A stretch of 32,764 bases of DNA from Thermomonas hydrothermalis (GCF_900129205.1 NZ_FQUK01000029.1:1-32764), one strand, 5' to 3'. Shown: positions 1-11,152, counted from the stretch's first letter. Made by a program: numbers and translations. Notes: generated by a model not told the origin, from the sequence alone.

Positions 1-38
1 GGCTTGTCAAACTTTGCCAAAGAACCCACACTGACGCG

Positions 39-290
39 ATGAGCACGATGAACATCTCCTTGCCCGACAGCCTCAAGGCCTTCGTGGATGAACAGGTGCG
101 CCAGCGCGGCTACGGCACGAGCAGCGAGTACGTGCGCGAGTTGATCCGCAAGGATCAGGATCGCCAGCAACTGCGCAACCTGCTGTTGGCGGGAGCCGCC
201 TCGGCCCCGGCGGCCCCTGCCAATGCCAGCTACTTTGATGGCCTTCGGGATCGGGTGCGCAAGGCCGCCAAACCTGCTGCCAAGGCGTGA
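39..290 (+). CDS. parD: ParD-family antitoxin
   Basis: This 83-residue protein is the antitoxin of a type II toxin-antitoxin pair. It should bind and neutralise the ParE toxin encoded just downstream and repress the operon. The N-terminus has the ribbon-helix-helix pattern typical of ParD (MNISLPDSLKAFVDEQ, then GYGTSSEYVRELIR), followed by a charged, Ala/Pro-rich tail that would wrap the toxin. The start at 39 gives MSTMNIS; a second ATG at 48 is equally possible and neither has a strong ribosome binding site. The stop overlaps the GTG start of parE, as is usual for translationally coupled pairs. Only 38 bases lie upstream, so any operator cannot be judged. Confidence 0.9.
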   Translation: MSTMNISLPDSLKAFVDEQVRQRGYGTSSEYVRELIRKDQDRQQLRNLLLAGAASAPAAPANASYFDGLRDRVRKAAKPAAKA

Positions 291-616
291 AGACCAAGCC
301 CGTCATCCCGCGTGAGCAGGCCAACCAGGATGTGGACGAGGCGGTCGCCTACTACCTGAGTGAGGCAGGCGAAGCCGTGGCAATGGGCTTCGTCGATGCG
401 CTCGAGAAGGCCTACGGCCACATCGGTCGCCACCCGGCTATGGGCTCACCACGCTACGCCCATGAACTCAACCTGCCCGGCCTGCGCGCATGGCCGTTGA
501 CACGCTACCCGCACCTTGTGTTCTACGTCGAGCACTCGGACCATATCGACGTCTGGCGTGTATTGCACGGACAGCGGGATATCCCGGTGTGGATGCAGGC
601 GCCTGATTCTCTGTGA
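287..616 (+). CDS. parE: ParE-family toxin (RelE/ParE superfamily)
   Basis: The 109-residue product has the RelE/ParE plasmid-stabilisation fold: an N-terminal helical hairpin (DEAVAYYLSEAG, FVDALEKAYGHI), then HPAMGSPRY, the LPGLRAWPLTRYPHLVFY strand pair, and a C-terminal DVWRVLHGQRDIP strand. Family members usually poison DNA gyrase, though some relatives are mRNA interferases; the sequence alone does not decide between these. It begins with GTG inside the last codons of parD (4-nt overlap), so translation is coupled. The length is normal for the family and the gene looks intact. Such modules commonly stabilise plasmids or genomic islands, which fits its position next to the Wadjet operon. 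Confidence 0.9.
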   Translation: MKTKPVIPREQANQDVDEAVAYYLSEAGEAVAMGFVDALEKAYGHIGRHPAMGSPRYAHELNLPGLRAWPLTRYPHLVFYVEHSDHIDVWRVLHGQRDIPVWMQAPDSL

Positions 617-690
617 CGGTTGGATCGCCAGGGCATATCTGCGGGCTGGCGGGTGTAAACAATAGAAAACCAAGGAAGCCGGCCTGCTGA

Positions 691-870
691 CCATCCTGGA
701 ATGGTCGCCTGGTTCAAACACCAACGACTCAGTTTCAGGCAGACTACTGGCGGCAGCAAATAAACGGGATGCCACGGTGGTCTGACTTCAACCACTCGGC
801 CTCCACGAAAGTCGGTAAGGGCACACTGGCGTATCTGGCCGCCGCCAACCCGCCCGACGAAGCCGCTTAG
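691..870 (+). pseudogene. Startless gene fragment upstream of jetA
   Basis: After an in-frame stop at 688-690 the frame stays open for 59 codons to a TAG at 868-870. The translation (QFQADYWRQQING, then MPRWSDFNHSASTKVGKG and LAYLAAANPPDEAA) reads like the C-terminus of a normal protein. The only ATG in frame, at 769, would give 33 residues and has no clear ribosome binding site. I do not recognise the family. It is probably debris of a gene that once preceded the Wadjet operon. Because it stops 8 nt before the jetA ATG, which lacks an obvious Shine-Dalgarno, its translation could feed ribosomes into jetA. The rest of 617-878 shows only a small GACCAT/ATGGTC inverted repeat at 689-706. Confidence 0.35.
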
Positions 871-878
871 CCCCGATC

Positions 879-2351
879 ATGGATCACGCCACTTTAAGCG
901 CCCTGCGCGACCACCACCCCGCCTGGCGGCTGCTCGCCTCACCGCATGCGCCGCTGGTGGCGAGCTTCCTGCACCGAGTGTTCGTGGCACCCAATGTGCG
1001 CGTGATGAGCGAGGCCGATCTGGTCGAGGCGCTGGAGGACGAGCTGTTCGCCCTGCGCGAGCAGCTCGGCGCCGAGGCCTATCCCAAGGCGGCGTCGGAA
1101 TATCTGAACGACTGGGCTGCGCCCGACAAGGGCTGGCTGCGCAAGTTCTACAAGCCGGGCACGGACGAGGCGCAGTTCGATCTGACGCCGGCCACCGAGA
1201 AGGCCATCGCCTGGCTCACCCAGCTCACCGAGCGGCCCTTCGTGGCCACCGAATCGCGCCTGCTCACGCTGTTTGCGCTGCTGGAGCAGATCAGCGCCGG
1301 CACCGAGGCCGACCCGGCCAAACGGCTCGAAGACCTGCAGCGCAAGCGCGATCAACTCGACGCCGAAATCGCCCGCGTGCTCGCGGGCGACGTGCCTCTG
1401 CTGGACGACACGGCGGTGAAAGACCGCTTCCTGCAGTTCCAGCAACTGGCGCGCGAGCTGCTGGCCGACTTCCGCGAGGTGGAGCACAACTTCCGCCAGC
1501 TCGACCGCAAGGTGCGCGAGAAAATCGCGCTGTGGGAGGGCAGCAAGGGCGCGCTGCTCGACGAGATCATGGGCGAGCGCGATGCGATTGCCGACTCCGA
1601 CCAGGGCCGTAGTTTTCGCGCCTTTTGGGACTTCCTCATGTCCAGCCGACGGCAGGAGGAGCTTTCCGAACGGCTGGGTCAGGTGCTGGCGCTGCCGGCG
1701 GTAGTCGCCTTGAAGCCCGATCCGCGCATCCGCCGCGTGCATCACGACTGGCTGGAGGCAGGCGAGCACACGCAGCGCACGGTGGCCCAGTTGTCGCAAC
1801 AGTTGCGCCGTTTTCTGGACGACCGCGCGTTTCTGGAGAACCGGCGCATCCTGGAGTTGCTGCGTGGTATCGAAAGCAAGGCGCTGGCGCTGCGCGAGGC
1901 ACCGCCCACAGGTACGGTGATGCACATCGACGCGATGGGTGCGGACATCCAGCTGCCGCTGGAGCGGCCGCTGTTTGTGCCCAGCGTCAAGCCGCGTCTT
2001 GTGGAGCTGGCGCTGGTCGCAGGCGATAACGACATCGACACCGCGCGCTTGTTCGACCAGATCGTGGTGGACAAGGCACGCTTGCGCTCGACGATCCAAC
2101 ACGCACTGCGCCAAAAAGCGCAGGTCACATTGCGCGAGCTGCTGGACGCGGAGCCGCTGCAACAGGGCCTGGCTGAACTGATGGCGTATCTGGAGCTGGC
2201 CCATGCAGGCGAAGCCAGCAGCGCGCTGGACGGCGTGCGCGCCCTGGTCGATGAAGCCGTGGCAGAGCCGATCCGCTGGCAGACCCGTAGCACTGCGGGT
2301 GAGGAGGTGATGCGCGAGGCGCGATTGCCGCGCATCATCTTCACGCGATGA
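879..2351 (+). CDS. jetA: Wadjet subunit JetA (DUF3375)
   Basis: This 490-residue protein matches DUF3375, the JetA subunit of Wadjet type I. In characterised Wadjet systems JetA is the MukF-like kleisin that bridges the SMC heads of JetC and binds JetB, in a complex that extrudes DNA loops and leads to cleavage of small circular plasmids. The start is the expected family N-terminus (MDHATLSALRDHHPAWRLLA), followed by a winged-helix-like region and a long helical middle rich in Leu, Glu, Arg and Gln (about residues 140-260). The C-terminus (REARLPRIIFTR) is intact. No clear Shine-Dalgarno precedes the ATG. It is the first gene of a four-gene operon, with 25 nt to jetB. The assignment rests on motif recognition plus perfect gene order. 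Confidence 0.93.
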   Translation: MDHATLSALRDHHPAWRLLASPHAPLVASFLHRVFVAPNVRVMSEADLVEALEDELFALREQLGAEAYPKAASEYLNDWAAPDKGWLRKFYKPGTDEAQFDLTPATEKAIAWLTQLTERPFVATESRLLTLFALLEQISAGTEADPAKRLEDLQRKRDQLDAEIARVLAGDVPLLDDTAVKDRFLQFQQLARELLADFREVEHNFRQLDRKVREKIALWEGSKGALLDEIMGERDAIADSDQGRSFRAFWDFLMSSRRQEELSERLGQVLALPAVVALKPDPRIRRVHHDWLEAGEHTQRTVAQLSQQLRRFLDDRAFLENRRILELLRGIESKALALREAPPTGTVMHIDAMGADIQLPLERPLFVPSVKPRLVELALVAGDNDIDTARLFDQIVVDKARLRSTIQHALRQKAQVTLRELLDAEPLQQGLAELMAYLELAHAGEASSALDGVRALVDEAVAEPIRWQTRSTAGEEVMREARLPRIIFTR

Positions 2352-2376
2352 TCGCGTCAAGCGTAGAGAGAAGGAC

Positions 2377-3054
2377 GTGAACGACACCGTGCATGATGAC
2401 GAGTGGGTAGAGAGCCTGCCCGGCGCGCCACCGGCGGTACCGGCGTTGTCGCAGTTGATGGTGCACCTGCTCAAGGGTGTGCTCTACCGCGAGGACGACG
2501 AGCGCCTGTGGGAAAGTCTCTTGCAGCTGCAGGCGCGGGTGCGGGAGCAGGCCGCCGTGCTGCTGCTCGACCTGGTGCTGGATGAGGCCGAAGGCTACGC
2601 CTTTCTCAAAAGCCGCCCGGATCTGGATGAGGCTTCAGACGCGCCGCGGCTGCCGCGGCTGGTCGCACGTCGGCCGCTGTCTTACCCGGTGAGCCTGATG
2701 CTTGCGCTCTTGCGCAAGCGCTTGGCCGAGTTCGATGCCCATGGTGGTGAGACGCGGCTGGTGCTCTCGCGCGACGACATCGTCGAGCTGATGCGGGTGT
2801 TCCTGCCCGAAGGCAGCAACGAAACCCGCCTGATTGACCAGGTGGACGCGACCATCAGCAAGGTGGTCGATCTGGGCTTTCTGCGCCGGCTGAAAACCAC
2901 TGCCGGCGCGGCGCAAAACGGCAATCAATACGAGGTGCGCCGCATCCTGAAAGCCTTCGTCGACGCGCAGTGGCTGGCCGAGTTCGACGCCCGGCTGGAG
3001 TCCTACCGCACGGTGTTATCGGGTGCTACGAAACAGGGTGACGACGATGTTTGA
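2377..3054 (+). CDS. jetB: Wadjet subunit JetB (DUF4194)
   Basis: This 225-residue protein corresponds to DUF4194, the JetB subunit. It is a MukE-like KITE protein with tandem winged helices that dimerises and binds the JetA kleisin. Visible hallmarks are the N-terminal helical segment ([25 protein letters not shown]), the central [19 protein letters not shown] block and the [13 protein letters not shown] / [10 protein letters not shown] winged-helix elements. It uses a GTG start at 2377 preceded by GAGAGAAGGA, a good ribosome binding site. Its final codons overlap the jetC start by 8 nt, indicating translational coupling and a fixed subunit ratio. The length is normal and there is no sign of damage. 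Confidence 0.92.
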   Translation: MNDTVHDDEWVESLPGAPPAVPALSQLMVHLLKGVLYREDDERLWESLLQLQARVREQAAVLLLDLVLDEAEGYAFLKSRPDLDEASDAPRLPRLVARRPLSYPVSLMLALLRKRLAEFDAHGGETRLVLSRDDIVELMRVFLPEGSNETRLIDQVDATISKVVDLGFLRRLKTTAGAAQNGNQYEVRRILKAFVDAQWLAEFDARLESYRTVLSGATKQGDDDV

Positions 3055-6000
3055 CACGCAAACCCTGGGGCTTGACTTCGTTGCCGACGACAGCCGCGTG
3101 GGGTTTCGGTTGCAGCGGCTGGAGGTGCTCAACTGGGGCACGTTCGACAAGCGCGTCTGGCGCCTCGAGCTCGACGGGCGCAATGGCCTGCTCACCGGCG
3201 ACATCGGCTCGGGCAAGTCCACCCTGGTCGATGCCATCACCACACTGCTGGTGCCGGCACATCGTGTGGCCTACAACAAGGCGGCCGGTGCGGATGCCCG
3301 CGAGCGCTCGTTGCGCTCCTACGTGCTGGGCCACTACAAGAGCGAGCGCAACGAGGTCACGGGCAGCAGCAAGCCCGTGGCGCTGCGCGATGCATCGAGC
3401 TACTCGGTCATCCTCGGCGTCTTCCGCAACGAAGGTTATGACCAGGCGGTGACGCTGGCCCAGGTGTTTTACTGGCAGGGAGACACGCAGGGGCAGCCCA
3501 AGCGCCTGTTTGTCGCGGCCGAGCGGGCATTGACGATCGTCGATGATTTTAAGGTCAAGGGTGAGGACATGGCGGCGCTGCGCAAACAACTGCGCGGCGC
3601 AGGCTGCGAGTTGTTCGAGAGTTTCCCACCCTATGGGGCCTGGTTCCGGCGACGCTTCGGCATCGAGCACGAGCAGGCCTTGGAGCTGTTCCATCAGACG
3701 GTCTCAATGAAGTCGGTGGGCAACCTCACCGACTTCGTGCGCAACCACATGCTGGAACCCTTTGACTCAGGGCAACGCATCGAGGCGCTGATCCGTCACT
3801 TCGACGACCTGGACCGCGCACACCAGGCCGTGCTCAAGGCCAAGCGGCAAGTCGAACTGCTGACGCCGCTGGTCGATGACGGCAAACGCCATGCGGCACT
3901 GAGCGCAGAAATCCAGGGCTGGCGGCAAGCGCGCGAACAACTGCGGCCGTATTTCGCCCGGCTCAAGGGCGAGCTGCTGGACCGCCGCCTCGACTTGCTG
4001 GCGGAGGAAGCGGCCCGGCTCGACGCCCAGATCGAGCGTCTGGACGCGCAGCGCGAAGCCGAGCGGGTGGAGATCGGGCGTCTCGAGCGGGCGCTGCGCG
4101 ACAACGGTGGTGACCGCCTGGAAGCGCTGGCGGCGGAGATTCGCCGACTGGAAGCGGAGAAGGCACAACGCCAGAAGAAGTTCGACCGCTACCAGGAGCT
4201 GCTCGCCCGCATCGACGAGGCAGCGCCTGCGGATGAGGCGGAGTTTGTCGCCCGGCTGCAGAGCATCACCCAGCGGGCCGATGGCTTGCGCGAGCGCATC
4301 GCTGAACTCGACAACCGCGAGCGCGAGGAGGACTTCGCCTTTCGCAAGGGGCGTGAGGAGCACGCCGCTCTGTCTGCGGAAATCGAAAGCCTTGCGCGGC
4401 GCAAGAGCAATATCGACACCGCCCAGATTCGTATTCGCGAGGCGCTGTGTGCAGCCCTTGGCATCGACGAGGACGAACTGCCTTTCGCGGGTGAACTCAT
4501 CCAGGTGCGGGATGACGAGCGCGATTGGGAAGGGGCGGCTGAGCGGCTGCTGCGCGGGTTTGGTCTTTCCTTGCTGGTGCCGGACGCCCACTATCCGGCG
4601 GTGACCGACTGGGTCAATCGCCAGCACCTCGGCGGGCGACTGGTCTATTTCCATGTGCGCCCGCTCAAAAATTCGCCCGAGATCACGCTGCATCCGCAGT
4701 CGCTGGTCAGAAAGCTGATCCTCAAGCCCGATTCGCCCCATGTGGAATGGCTGGAGCAGGCGCTGAAAAGCCGTTTCGATTTCGCCTGCTGCGACAGCAT
4801 CGAGCAGTTTCGGCGCGAGGTGCGCGCCATCACGCGCGCCGGGCAGATCAAGGAGCCGGGTGGTCGGCACGAGAAGGACGACCGCAGCCGCATCGACGAC
4901 CGCAGCCGCTATGTGCTCGGCTGGAGCAATGCCGACAAGCTGCGGGTGTTGCGCGATCAGCGCGAGCGTCTGCAAGCGCAGTTGTCTGCAATGGCCGCTC
5001 GTATCAGTGAGATCCAGCAGGCGCGCAATGAACTGCACGGTCGGCTGGAGGCCTTGAGCAAGCTGGAGGAGTTCACACGCTTTGCGGATATCGACTGGAT
5101 GAACCTGGCCCGGAGAATTGCTGAACTCTCCGAGGAGCGGGCACGTCTTGAGGCCGCCTCCGACACCTTGCAGGAGTTGACGCGGCAGCTCAGGGCCGCG
5201 CAGACAAGGCTGGACGACCTGGAGGTCAGGCGCACCGAGGCCCTGGGTCAGCGCGGTGCGCTCAGGAACAAGCGTGAAACCGCGCAGGCACTGCGCGACG
5301 AGGCCAGCCGCACTTGGAACGACTCGCCGCTGACCGAGGCACAGATTGGGCATCTGGATGCGCTGCGCGCTGAGGGTTTGGGTGAGCACACGCTCTCGGT
5401 CGAGTCCTGCGACAACCGCGAGCAGGACTTGCGTGGCTGGCTACAGGATCGCATCGATGCGGGGGACAAGCGCCTGGCGCGCCTGACCGAGCGCATCATC
5501 AATGCCATGCGCGGCTTCAAGGAGGCGTTCAAGGTCGAGACCGCCGAGATGGACGTGAGTCTGGCGGCGCTGCCGGAGTATGAACGGCTGCTCGCAGGCC
5601 TCAAGCGCGACGACCTGCCGCGGTTCGAGGCGCGCTTCAAGGAGCTGCTCAACGTCAACACCATCAACGAGATCGCCAACTTCAACGCGCAGCTTGCCCG
5701 CGATCGCGAGACGATCAAGGAGCGTATCGACCGCATCAATCAGTCGCTCCAGGCCATCGACTACAACCCCGGCCGCTACATCGAGCTGGTGGCGTCACTG
5801 AGTCCGGATTCGGAGATCCGTATTTTCCAGCAGGACTTGCGGGCCTGCACCGAGGGGACGCTCACGGGCTCGGCCGATGAGCAGTATTCAGAGGCCAAGT
5901 TTCTGCAGGTCAAGGCCATCATCGACCGCTTCCGCGGCCGCGAAGGGCTGTTGGACGCCGACCGGCGCTGGACGGCCAAAGTGACCGACGTGCGTAACTG

Positions 6001-6451
6001 GTTTTTGTTCTCGGCCAGCGAGCGCTGGCGCGCCGATGGTGCCGAGCACGAGCATTATTCGGACTCGGGCGGCAAGTCGGGCGGCCAGAAGGAAAAGCTC
6101 GCCTACACCGTGTTGGCCGCGAGCCTCGCGTATCAATTCGGACTGGAATGGGGCGCGGTGCGTTCGCGCTCCTTCCGCTTCGTCGTCATCGACGAAGCGT
6201 TCGGGCGCGGGTCGGACGAGTCGGCGCGGTATGGCTTGGAGCTGTTCCAGCAACTCAATCTGCAACTCCTGATCGTCACGCCGCTCCAGAAAATCCACAT
6301 CATCGAGCCCTTCGTGGCCAGTGTCGGCTTCGTGCACAACGAGGGCGGGCGCGATTCGCGGCTGCTGTGCCTGTCGATCGAAGAGTACCGGGCGCAAAAG
6401 GCGCAGGGCATGGCCCACGCCCACGTTGTCACAGACGGCATGGTGTCATGA
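3047..6451 (+). CDS. jetC: Wadjet subunit JetC, MukB-like SMC ATPase
   Basis: This 1134-residue SMC-type motor drives ATP-dependent DNA loop extrusion in Wadjet. The Walker A is GDIGSGKST at residues 51-59. The ABC signature lies around residues 1007-1014 (SGGKSGGQ), and the Walker B aspartate and glutamate are D1049/E1050 ([15 protein letters not shown]). Between the heads are two long coiled-coil arms (about 240-465 and 630-885) flanking a hinge-like globular region with [14 protein letters not shown] and [14 protein letters not shown] start the gene at ATG 3047, which overlaps the jetB stop by 8 nt; an upstream in-frame GTG at 3023 would only add MLRNRVTT. It overlaps jetD by 4 nt (ATGA). 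All ATPase motifs are intact, so the motor is expected to be functional. Confidence 0.95.
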   Translation: MFDTQTLGLDFVADDSRVGFRLQRLEVLNWGTFDKRVWRLELDGRNGLLTGDIGSGKSTLVDAITTLLVPAHRVAYNKAAGADARERSLRSYVLGHYKSERNEVTGSSKPVALRDASSYSVILGVFRNEGYDQAVTLAQVFYWQGDTQGQPKRLFVAAERALTIVDDFKVKGEDMAALRKQLRGAGCELFESFPPYGAWFRRRFGIEHEQALELFHQTVSMKSVGNLTDFVRNHMLEPFDSGQRIEALIRHFDDLDRAHQAVLKAKRQVELLTPLVDDGKRHAALSAEIQGWRQAREQLRPYFARLKGELLDRRLDLLAEEAARLDAQIERLDAQREAERVEIGRLERALRDNGGDRLEALAAEIRRLEAEKAQRQKKFDRYQELLARIDEAAPADEAEFVARLQSITQRADGLRERIAELDNREREEDFAFRKGREEHAALSAEIESLARRKSNIDTAQIRIREALCAALGIDEDELPFAGELIQVRDDERDWEGAAERLLRGFGLSLLVPDAHYPAVTDWVNRQHLGGRLVYFHVRPLKNSPEITLHPQSLVRKLILKPDSPHVEWLEQALKSRFDFACCDSIEQFRREVRAITRAGQIKEPGGRHEKDDRSRIDDRSRYVLGWSNADKLRVLRDQRERLQAQLSAMAARISEIQQARNELHGRLEALSKLEEFTRFADIDWMNLARRIAELSEERARLEAASDTLQELTRQLRAAQTRLDDLEVRRTEALGQRGALRNKRETAQALRDEASRTWNDSPLTEAQIGHLDALRAEGLGEHTLSVESCDNREQDLRGWLQDRIDAGDKRLARLTERIINAMRGFKEAFKVETAEMDVSLAALPEYERLLAGLKRDDLPRFEARFKELLNVNTINEIANFNAQLARDRETIKERIDRINQSLQAIDYNPGRYIELVASLSPDSEIRIFQQDLRACTEGTLTGSADEQYSEAKFLQVKAIIDRFRGREGLLDADRRWTAKVTDVRNWFLFSASERWRADGAEHEHYSDSGGKSGGQKEKLAYTVLAASLAYQFGLEWGAVRSRSFRFVVIDEAFGRGSDESARYGLELFQQLNLQLLIVTPLQKIHIIEPFVASVGFVHNEGGRDSRLLCLSIEEYRAQKAQGMAHAHVVTDGMVS

Positions 6452-7656
6452 GCTGGACCACGCCGACTGACCTGCGCGCTCAGGTGCAACGCTTGTGGGA
6501 TCGCGGCGACTTGCTGCGCGCGGCGGTGACGGACGCCGTGTCCTGGCCGCTGCGCCTCACCCTGAAGGGCCCCGTGGCCTCCGACCTGTCTGATCGCTTC
6601 GAGGCCGTGCGTGCGTGGGTGCAGACCATCGCCGCAACGCCGCAGGTTCGCATCGAATGGCGGCAGTGGAACCACCGTGTGCAGGGCGCCCAGCAGCTTC
6701 CTGCATCCGTCTGGCTCGATACCCTGCAAGACGCCCTGGCCTTCATCGGTAAGGCTCGACAAGCGCAGCGTTTCGTTGCGCTGTGGCAGCAGACGCAAGC
6801 CGTGCAGCCCACGCTCCTGGCCTGGCTGTTGCGGCGACCGCTGCAAGCCCTCGAACTGGCAGACCGCTGGGATCGAATGCTTGCCGTCGTCGTCTGGCTG
6901 CAGGCGGATCCGCGGCCGGCCGTGTATCTGCGCCAGGTGGATATCCCTGGCGTGGACAGCAAGTTCATCGAAGCGCATCGCGGTGTTTTGACCGAGCTGC
7001 TGGATCTTGCGCTGCCCGCCGAAGCCATCGAGCGTGACGCCACCGGCATTGCGCAGTTCGCGCGCCGATTCGGCTTTCTGGACAAGCCGGTGCGGATTCG
7101 GTTTCGTCTGCTTGACCCCTTGCTGCCCAGTCTTCCCGGCTGCGCAGGCCTGCCCGATATCACGCTGGACGCCACAAGCTTTGCGACGCTTGTATTGCCC
7201 GTCCGGCGCGTTTTCATCACCGAAAACGAAACCAACTTCCTCGCCTTCCCGCCGGTGGCGAGCGCCATCGTCGTTTTCGGCGCAGGCTATGGCTGGGATG
7301 CGCTGGCGCGCGCGGCGTGGCTTGCGGATTGCCAGATGTTTTACTGGGGCGACATCGACACGCATGGCTTTGCCATTCTCGACCAGCTGCGCGGCCACTT
7401 CCCGACCGTGGCGTCGCTGTTGATGGATCGGGAGACGCTGCTGGCCCACCGCCCGCACTGGGGCGAAGAGCCCGACCCTGTGCGCCACGACCTGATGCGC
7501 CTGACACCCGAGGAGGCGGCCGTCTACGACGATCTGCGATTCGATCGCCACCAGCCTCGGCTGCGTCTGGAACAAGAGCGCGTGGACTTTGGCTGGTTGT
7601 GCGATCGACTGGCGCGTATCCGACGTCCCCCCGCTTTCAGTAGCGGGGTGATTTAG
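6448..7656 (+). CDS. jetD: Wadjet subunit JetD, Toprim nuclease (DUF3322/DUF2220)
   Basis: This 402-residue protein is the nuclease subunit that cuts the plasmid once loop extrusion by JetABC stalls. The N-terminal half fits DUF3322, including [17 protein letters not shown] (about 159-175). The C-terminal half fits DUF2220, a topoisomerase VI-like Toprim fold: acidic residues E259/E261 in [13 protein letters not shown] and the DxD pair D302/D304 in [14 protein letters not shown] are all present, so catalysis looks possible. The ATG overlaps the jetC stop. The last dozen residues (after CDRLARI) run into a hairpin and the end of an IS remnant, so the native C-terminus was probably replaced; this lies outside the recognisable catalytic motifs. 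Confidence 0.93.
   Translation: MSWTTPTDLRAQVQRLWDRGDLLRAAVTDAVSWPLRLTLKGPVASDLSDRFEAVRAWVQTIAATPQVRIEWRQWNHRVQGAQQLPASVWLDTLQDALAFIGKARQAQRFVALWQQTQAVQPTLLAWLLRRPLQALELADRWDRMLAVVVWLQADPRPAVYLRQVDIPGVDSKFIEAHRGVLTELLDLALPAEAIERDATGIAQFARRFGFLDKPVRIRFRLLDPLLPSLPGCAGLPDITLDATSFATLVLPVRRVFITENETNFLAFPPVASAIVVFGAGYGWDALARAAWLADCQMFYWGDIDTHGFAILDQLRGHFPTVASLLMDRETLLAHRPHWGEEPDPVRHDLMRLTPEEAAVYDDLRFDRHQPRLRLEQERVDFGWLCDRLARIRRPPAFSSGVI
7629..7648. repeat. 7-bp inverted repeat at the 3' end of jetD
   Basis: CCCCGCT at 7629-7635 pairs with AGCGGGG at 7642-7648 across a 6-nt loop. It lies within the last codons of jetD and at the outer edge of the IS3-like remnant. It could be part of the lost IS end or act as a weak terminator; no T-run follows. 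Confidence 0.4.
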
Positions 7657-7754
7657 AGTCCGGGGTGGATGGTGGTGGATGCCAGTTGCGTCGCATAGGC
7701 ACTGGGTGTCAATCCGCCCAGTGCCTTCCTTTCGGCTTGCAAAAAAGCGTTGCG
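7653..7754 (-). mobile_element. IS3-like element remnant (transposase C-terminus)
   Basis: Read on the minus strand, this stretch encodes the last 33 or so codons of a transposase ending at a TAA complementary to 7653-7655. The segment ALGGLTPSAYATQLAS strongly resembles the conserved RPHSALGGLTPxEYA ending of IS3-family OrfB proteins. The rest of the transposase is gone: the frame continues into unrelated sequence and by 7775 the Mth938-like gene begins. The remnant marks the junction between the ParDE/Wadjet island and conserved chromosomal genes. Assignment to a particular IS3 subgroup is not possible from this length. Confidence 0.6.
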
Positions 7755-7774
7755 GGGCGGGCTCGGAGAGGATT

Positions 7775-8155
7775 TCAGACGCCTTCGCCGAGGATAAAGC
7801 CGGCCACCACCTTGCGGCCTTCTCCGGCCAGTACGGTATAGGTGCGGGCGGCGGCCGCGTTGTCCATCACTTCCAGACCGATCCGCCGCTGCAGGCAGGC
7901 GGCCAGTACCGCTGCGGGCGGGAATACCTGGCGGCTGCCGGTACCCAGCAGGATCAGGTCCGGGCGCAGCGCAAACAGGGCTTCCAGGTCGGCCGGTGTC
8001 ATGGCGGAGGCTGCCTTGACCGGCCAGTCTTCCTGCAAGGTGTCCGGGGCGATGATGAAGCTTTGGCTCAGCTGCTGGGTGTTGACCCGGGCCGAGCGCC
8101 CGTCGGCCGCGCGCAGAAAGTAGCGGTAATCCGGGTGTTCCTGGGTCAGCTGCAT
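7775..8155 (-). CDS. Mth938-like domain protein (DUF498)
   Basis: This 126-residue protein belongs to the Mth938/DUF498 family, related to the mitochondrial complex I assembly factor NDUFAF3 and to Xanthomonas Xcc1710. Features seen are YRYFLRAADGRSARVN at the start, LRPDLILLGTGSRQVFPP in the middle (the conserved LLGTG loop) and LEVMDNAAAARTYTVLAGEGRKVVAGF near the end. The biochemical role in bacteria is unsettled. It sits 4 nt downstream of yhbY on the same strand and is probably co-transcribed with it. The length is typical and there is no signal peptide, so it should be cytoplasmic. Its stop lies close to the IS remnant, but the coding region looks complete. Confidence 0.85.
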   Translation of the reverse strand: MQLTQEHPDYRYFLRAADGRSARVNTQQLSQSFIIAPDTLQEDWPVKAASAMTPADLEALFALRPDLILLGTGSRQVFPPAAVLAACLQRRIGLEVMDNAAAARTYTVLAGEGRKVVAGFILGEGV

Positions 8156-8159
8156 GGCA

Positions 8160-8465
8160 TCAGGCGCGCGGCAGGACGATTTGCCGCTTTTCCTGGGAGG
8201 GGCGGTACAGCACGGCGGTATGGCCGATCCGTTGCACCAGGGCAGCGTCGCAGCGGTCGGCCAGTTCGGTGATCATGGCGTCGCGCTGGTCGCGGTCTTC
8301 GGCGGCGACTTTCACCTTGATCAGTTCATGATGCGCCAGCGCCTGGCCGACTTCTGCCACCAGCGCCTCGGTGATGCCTTTGCCGCCGACCTGCAAGATG
8401 GCTTTGAGGTCATGCGCCTGGCCGCGCAGGAAACGGATCTGGGCCGGGGTCAGGGAAATCGGCAT
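8160..8465 (-). CDS. yhbY: YhbY-family RNA-binding protein (CRM domain)
   Basis: This 101-residue protein has a single CRM domain. It starts [20 protein letters not shown], carries the GxxG-type loop VGGKGI at residues 26-31 and ends with [14 protein letters not shown], all family hallmarks. E. coli YhbY associates with pre-50S particles, so a role in ribosome assembly is likely. I chose the ATG complementary to 8463-8465; an in-frame extension to 8552 would overlap the rlmE start region and lacks homology. It is transcribed divergently from rlmE across a 70-bp spacer, the same arrangement as in E. coli and many other gammaproteobacteria. Confidence 0.92.
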   Translation of the reverse strand: MPISLTPAQIRFLRGQAHDLKAILQVGGKGITEALVAEVGQALAHHELIKVKVAAEDRDQRDAMITELADRCDAALVQRIGHTAVLYRPSQEKRQIVLPRA

Positions 8466-8535
8466 GCGTCTTGGGACAAGCGAATGTGGGGTGTGCAGGG
8501 TATCATGGGCCGACATTCCCCCGCGCCCGGCGGTC

Positions 8536-9198
8536 ATGGCGACCCGCAGCAAATCCAGTCAGCGCTGGCTCAAAGAGCATTTCTCCGACCCCTACGTCAA
8601 AAAGGCCCAGGCCGAGGGGATGCGTTCCCGTGCGGCCTACAAGCTGGAAGAGCTTGCCGGGCGCGACCGGCTGATCCGGCCGGGGATGGTGGTGGTGGAT
8701 CTCGGCGCGGCGCCAGGCGGCTGGTCGCAATGGGTGCGGCAGGCGCTGGACCGGCTGGAGCAGGGCCTGCCGCCAGGTGCCAAGCGCGGTCGGGTGATCG
8801 CTAGCGACATTCGTGAGATGCCGCCGCTGGCCGGGGTGGAGTTCCTTCACGGTGACTTCAGGGATGATGCCGTCCTATCACGTCTGCTGGAGATGCTCGG
8901 GGGCGAGCCGGTCGATCTTGTATTGTCCGACATGGCCCCCAACATGAGTGGAGTGGATGCGGTGGATCAGCCGCGCGCCATGCACCTGGCCGAGCTGGCC
9001 ATGGAGTTTGCCGACCGCCAGTTGCGGGAGGGCGGCACATTCCTGATCAAGCTGTTCCAGGGTGTGGGGTCGGATGACTATCTGCGGGAGCTGCGGCGGC
9101 GCTATGCCAAGGTGGCGATCCGCAAGCCGGCGGCGTCGCGCAAGCGGTCGCCGGAGGTCTATGCATTGGCCACCGGCAAGCTGGCACGGATGAAATGA
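8536..9198 (+). CDS. rlmE: 23S rRNA (uridine-2'-O)-methyltransferase RlmE
   Basis: RlmE (FtsJ/RrmJ) uses S-adenosylmethionine to methylate the 2'-OH of U2552 in the A loop of 23S rRNA, a late step in 50S maturation. The 220-residue product shows the SAM-binding motif [12 protein letters not shown] (from D55) and the K-D-K-E catalytic tetrad at K36, D132 ([10 protein letters not shown]), K172 (FLIKLFQG) and E207 (KRSPEVY). The start at ATG 8536 gives the normal N-terminus [16 protein letters not shown]; the frame is open further upstream but that part overlaps the divergent yhbY promoter region. It lies 40 nt ahead of ftsH, the classical rlmE-ftsH pairing. Confidence 0.97.
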   Translation: MATRSKSSQRWLKEHFSDPYVKKAQAEGMRSRAAYKLEELAGRDRLIRPGMVVVDLGAAPGGWSQWVRQALDRLEQGLPPGAKRGRVIASDIREMPPLAGVEFLHGDFRDDAVLSRLLEMLGGEPVDLVLSDMAPNMSGVDAVDQPRAMHLAELAMEFADRQLREGGTFLIKLFQGVGSDDYLRELRRRYAKVAIRKPAASRKRSPEVYALATGKLARMK

Positions 9199-9238
9199 AC
9201 GCGGTGTGTGACGGCCGCCGAGGGAAACGAGGACTGCG

Positions 9239-11131
<1,893 letters not shown>

Positions 11132-11152
11132 TCCGGGGGTTTTTGCCATCTG

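Noticed and set aside
939-2474. 511-codon open frame antisense to jetA
   Set aside because: Long shadow frames are expected in high-GC DNA; the translation shows no domain and the opposite strand encodes a recognised protein.
3023-3046. Upstream GTG start for jetC
   Set aside because: It adds eight residues deep inside jetB; ATG 3047 with an 8-nt overlap is the simpler start.
3767-5389. 540-codon open frame antisense to jetC
   Set aside because: Same reason; it lies wholly within the coiled-coil and hinge coding region of jetC.
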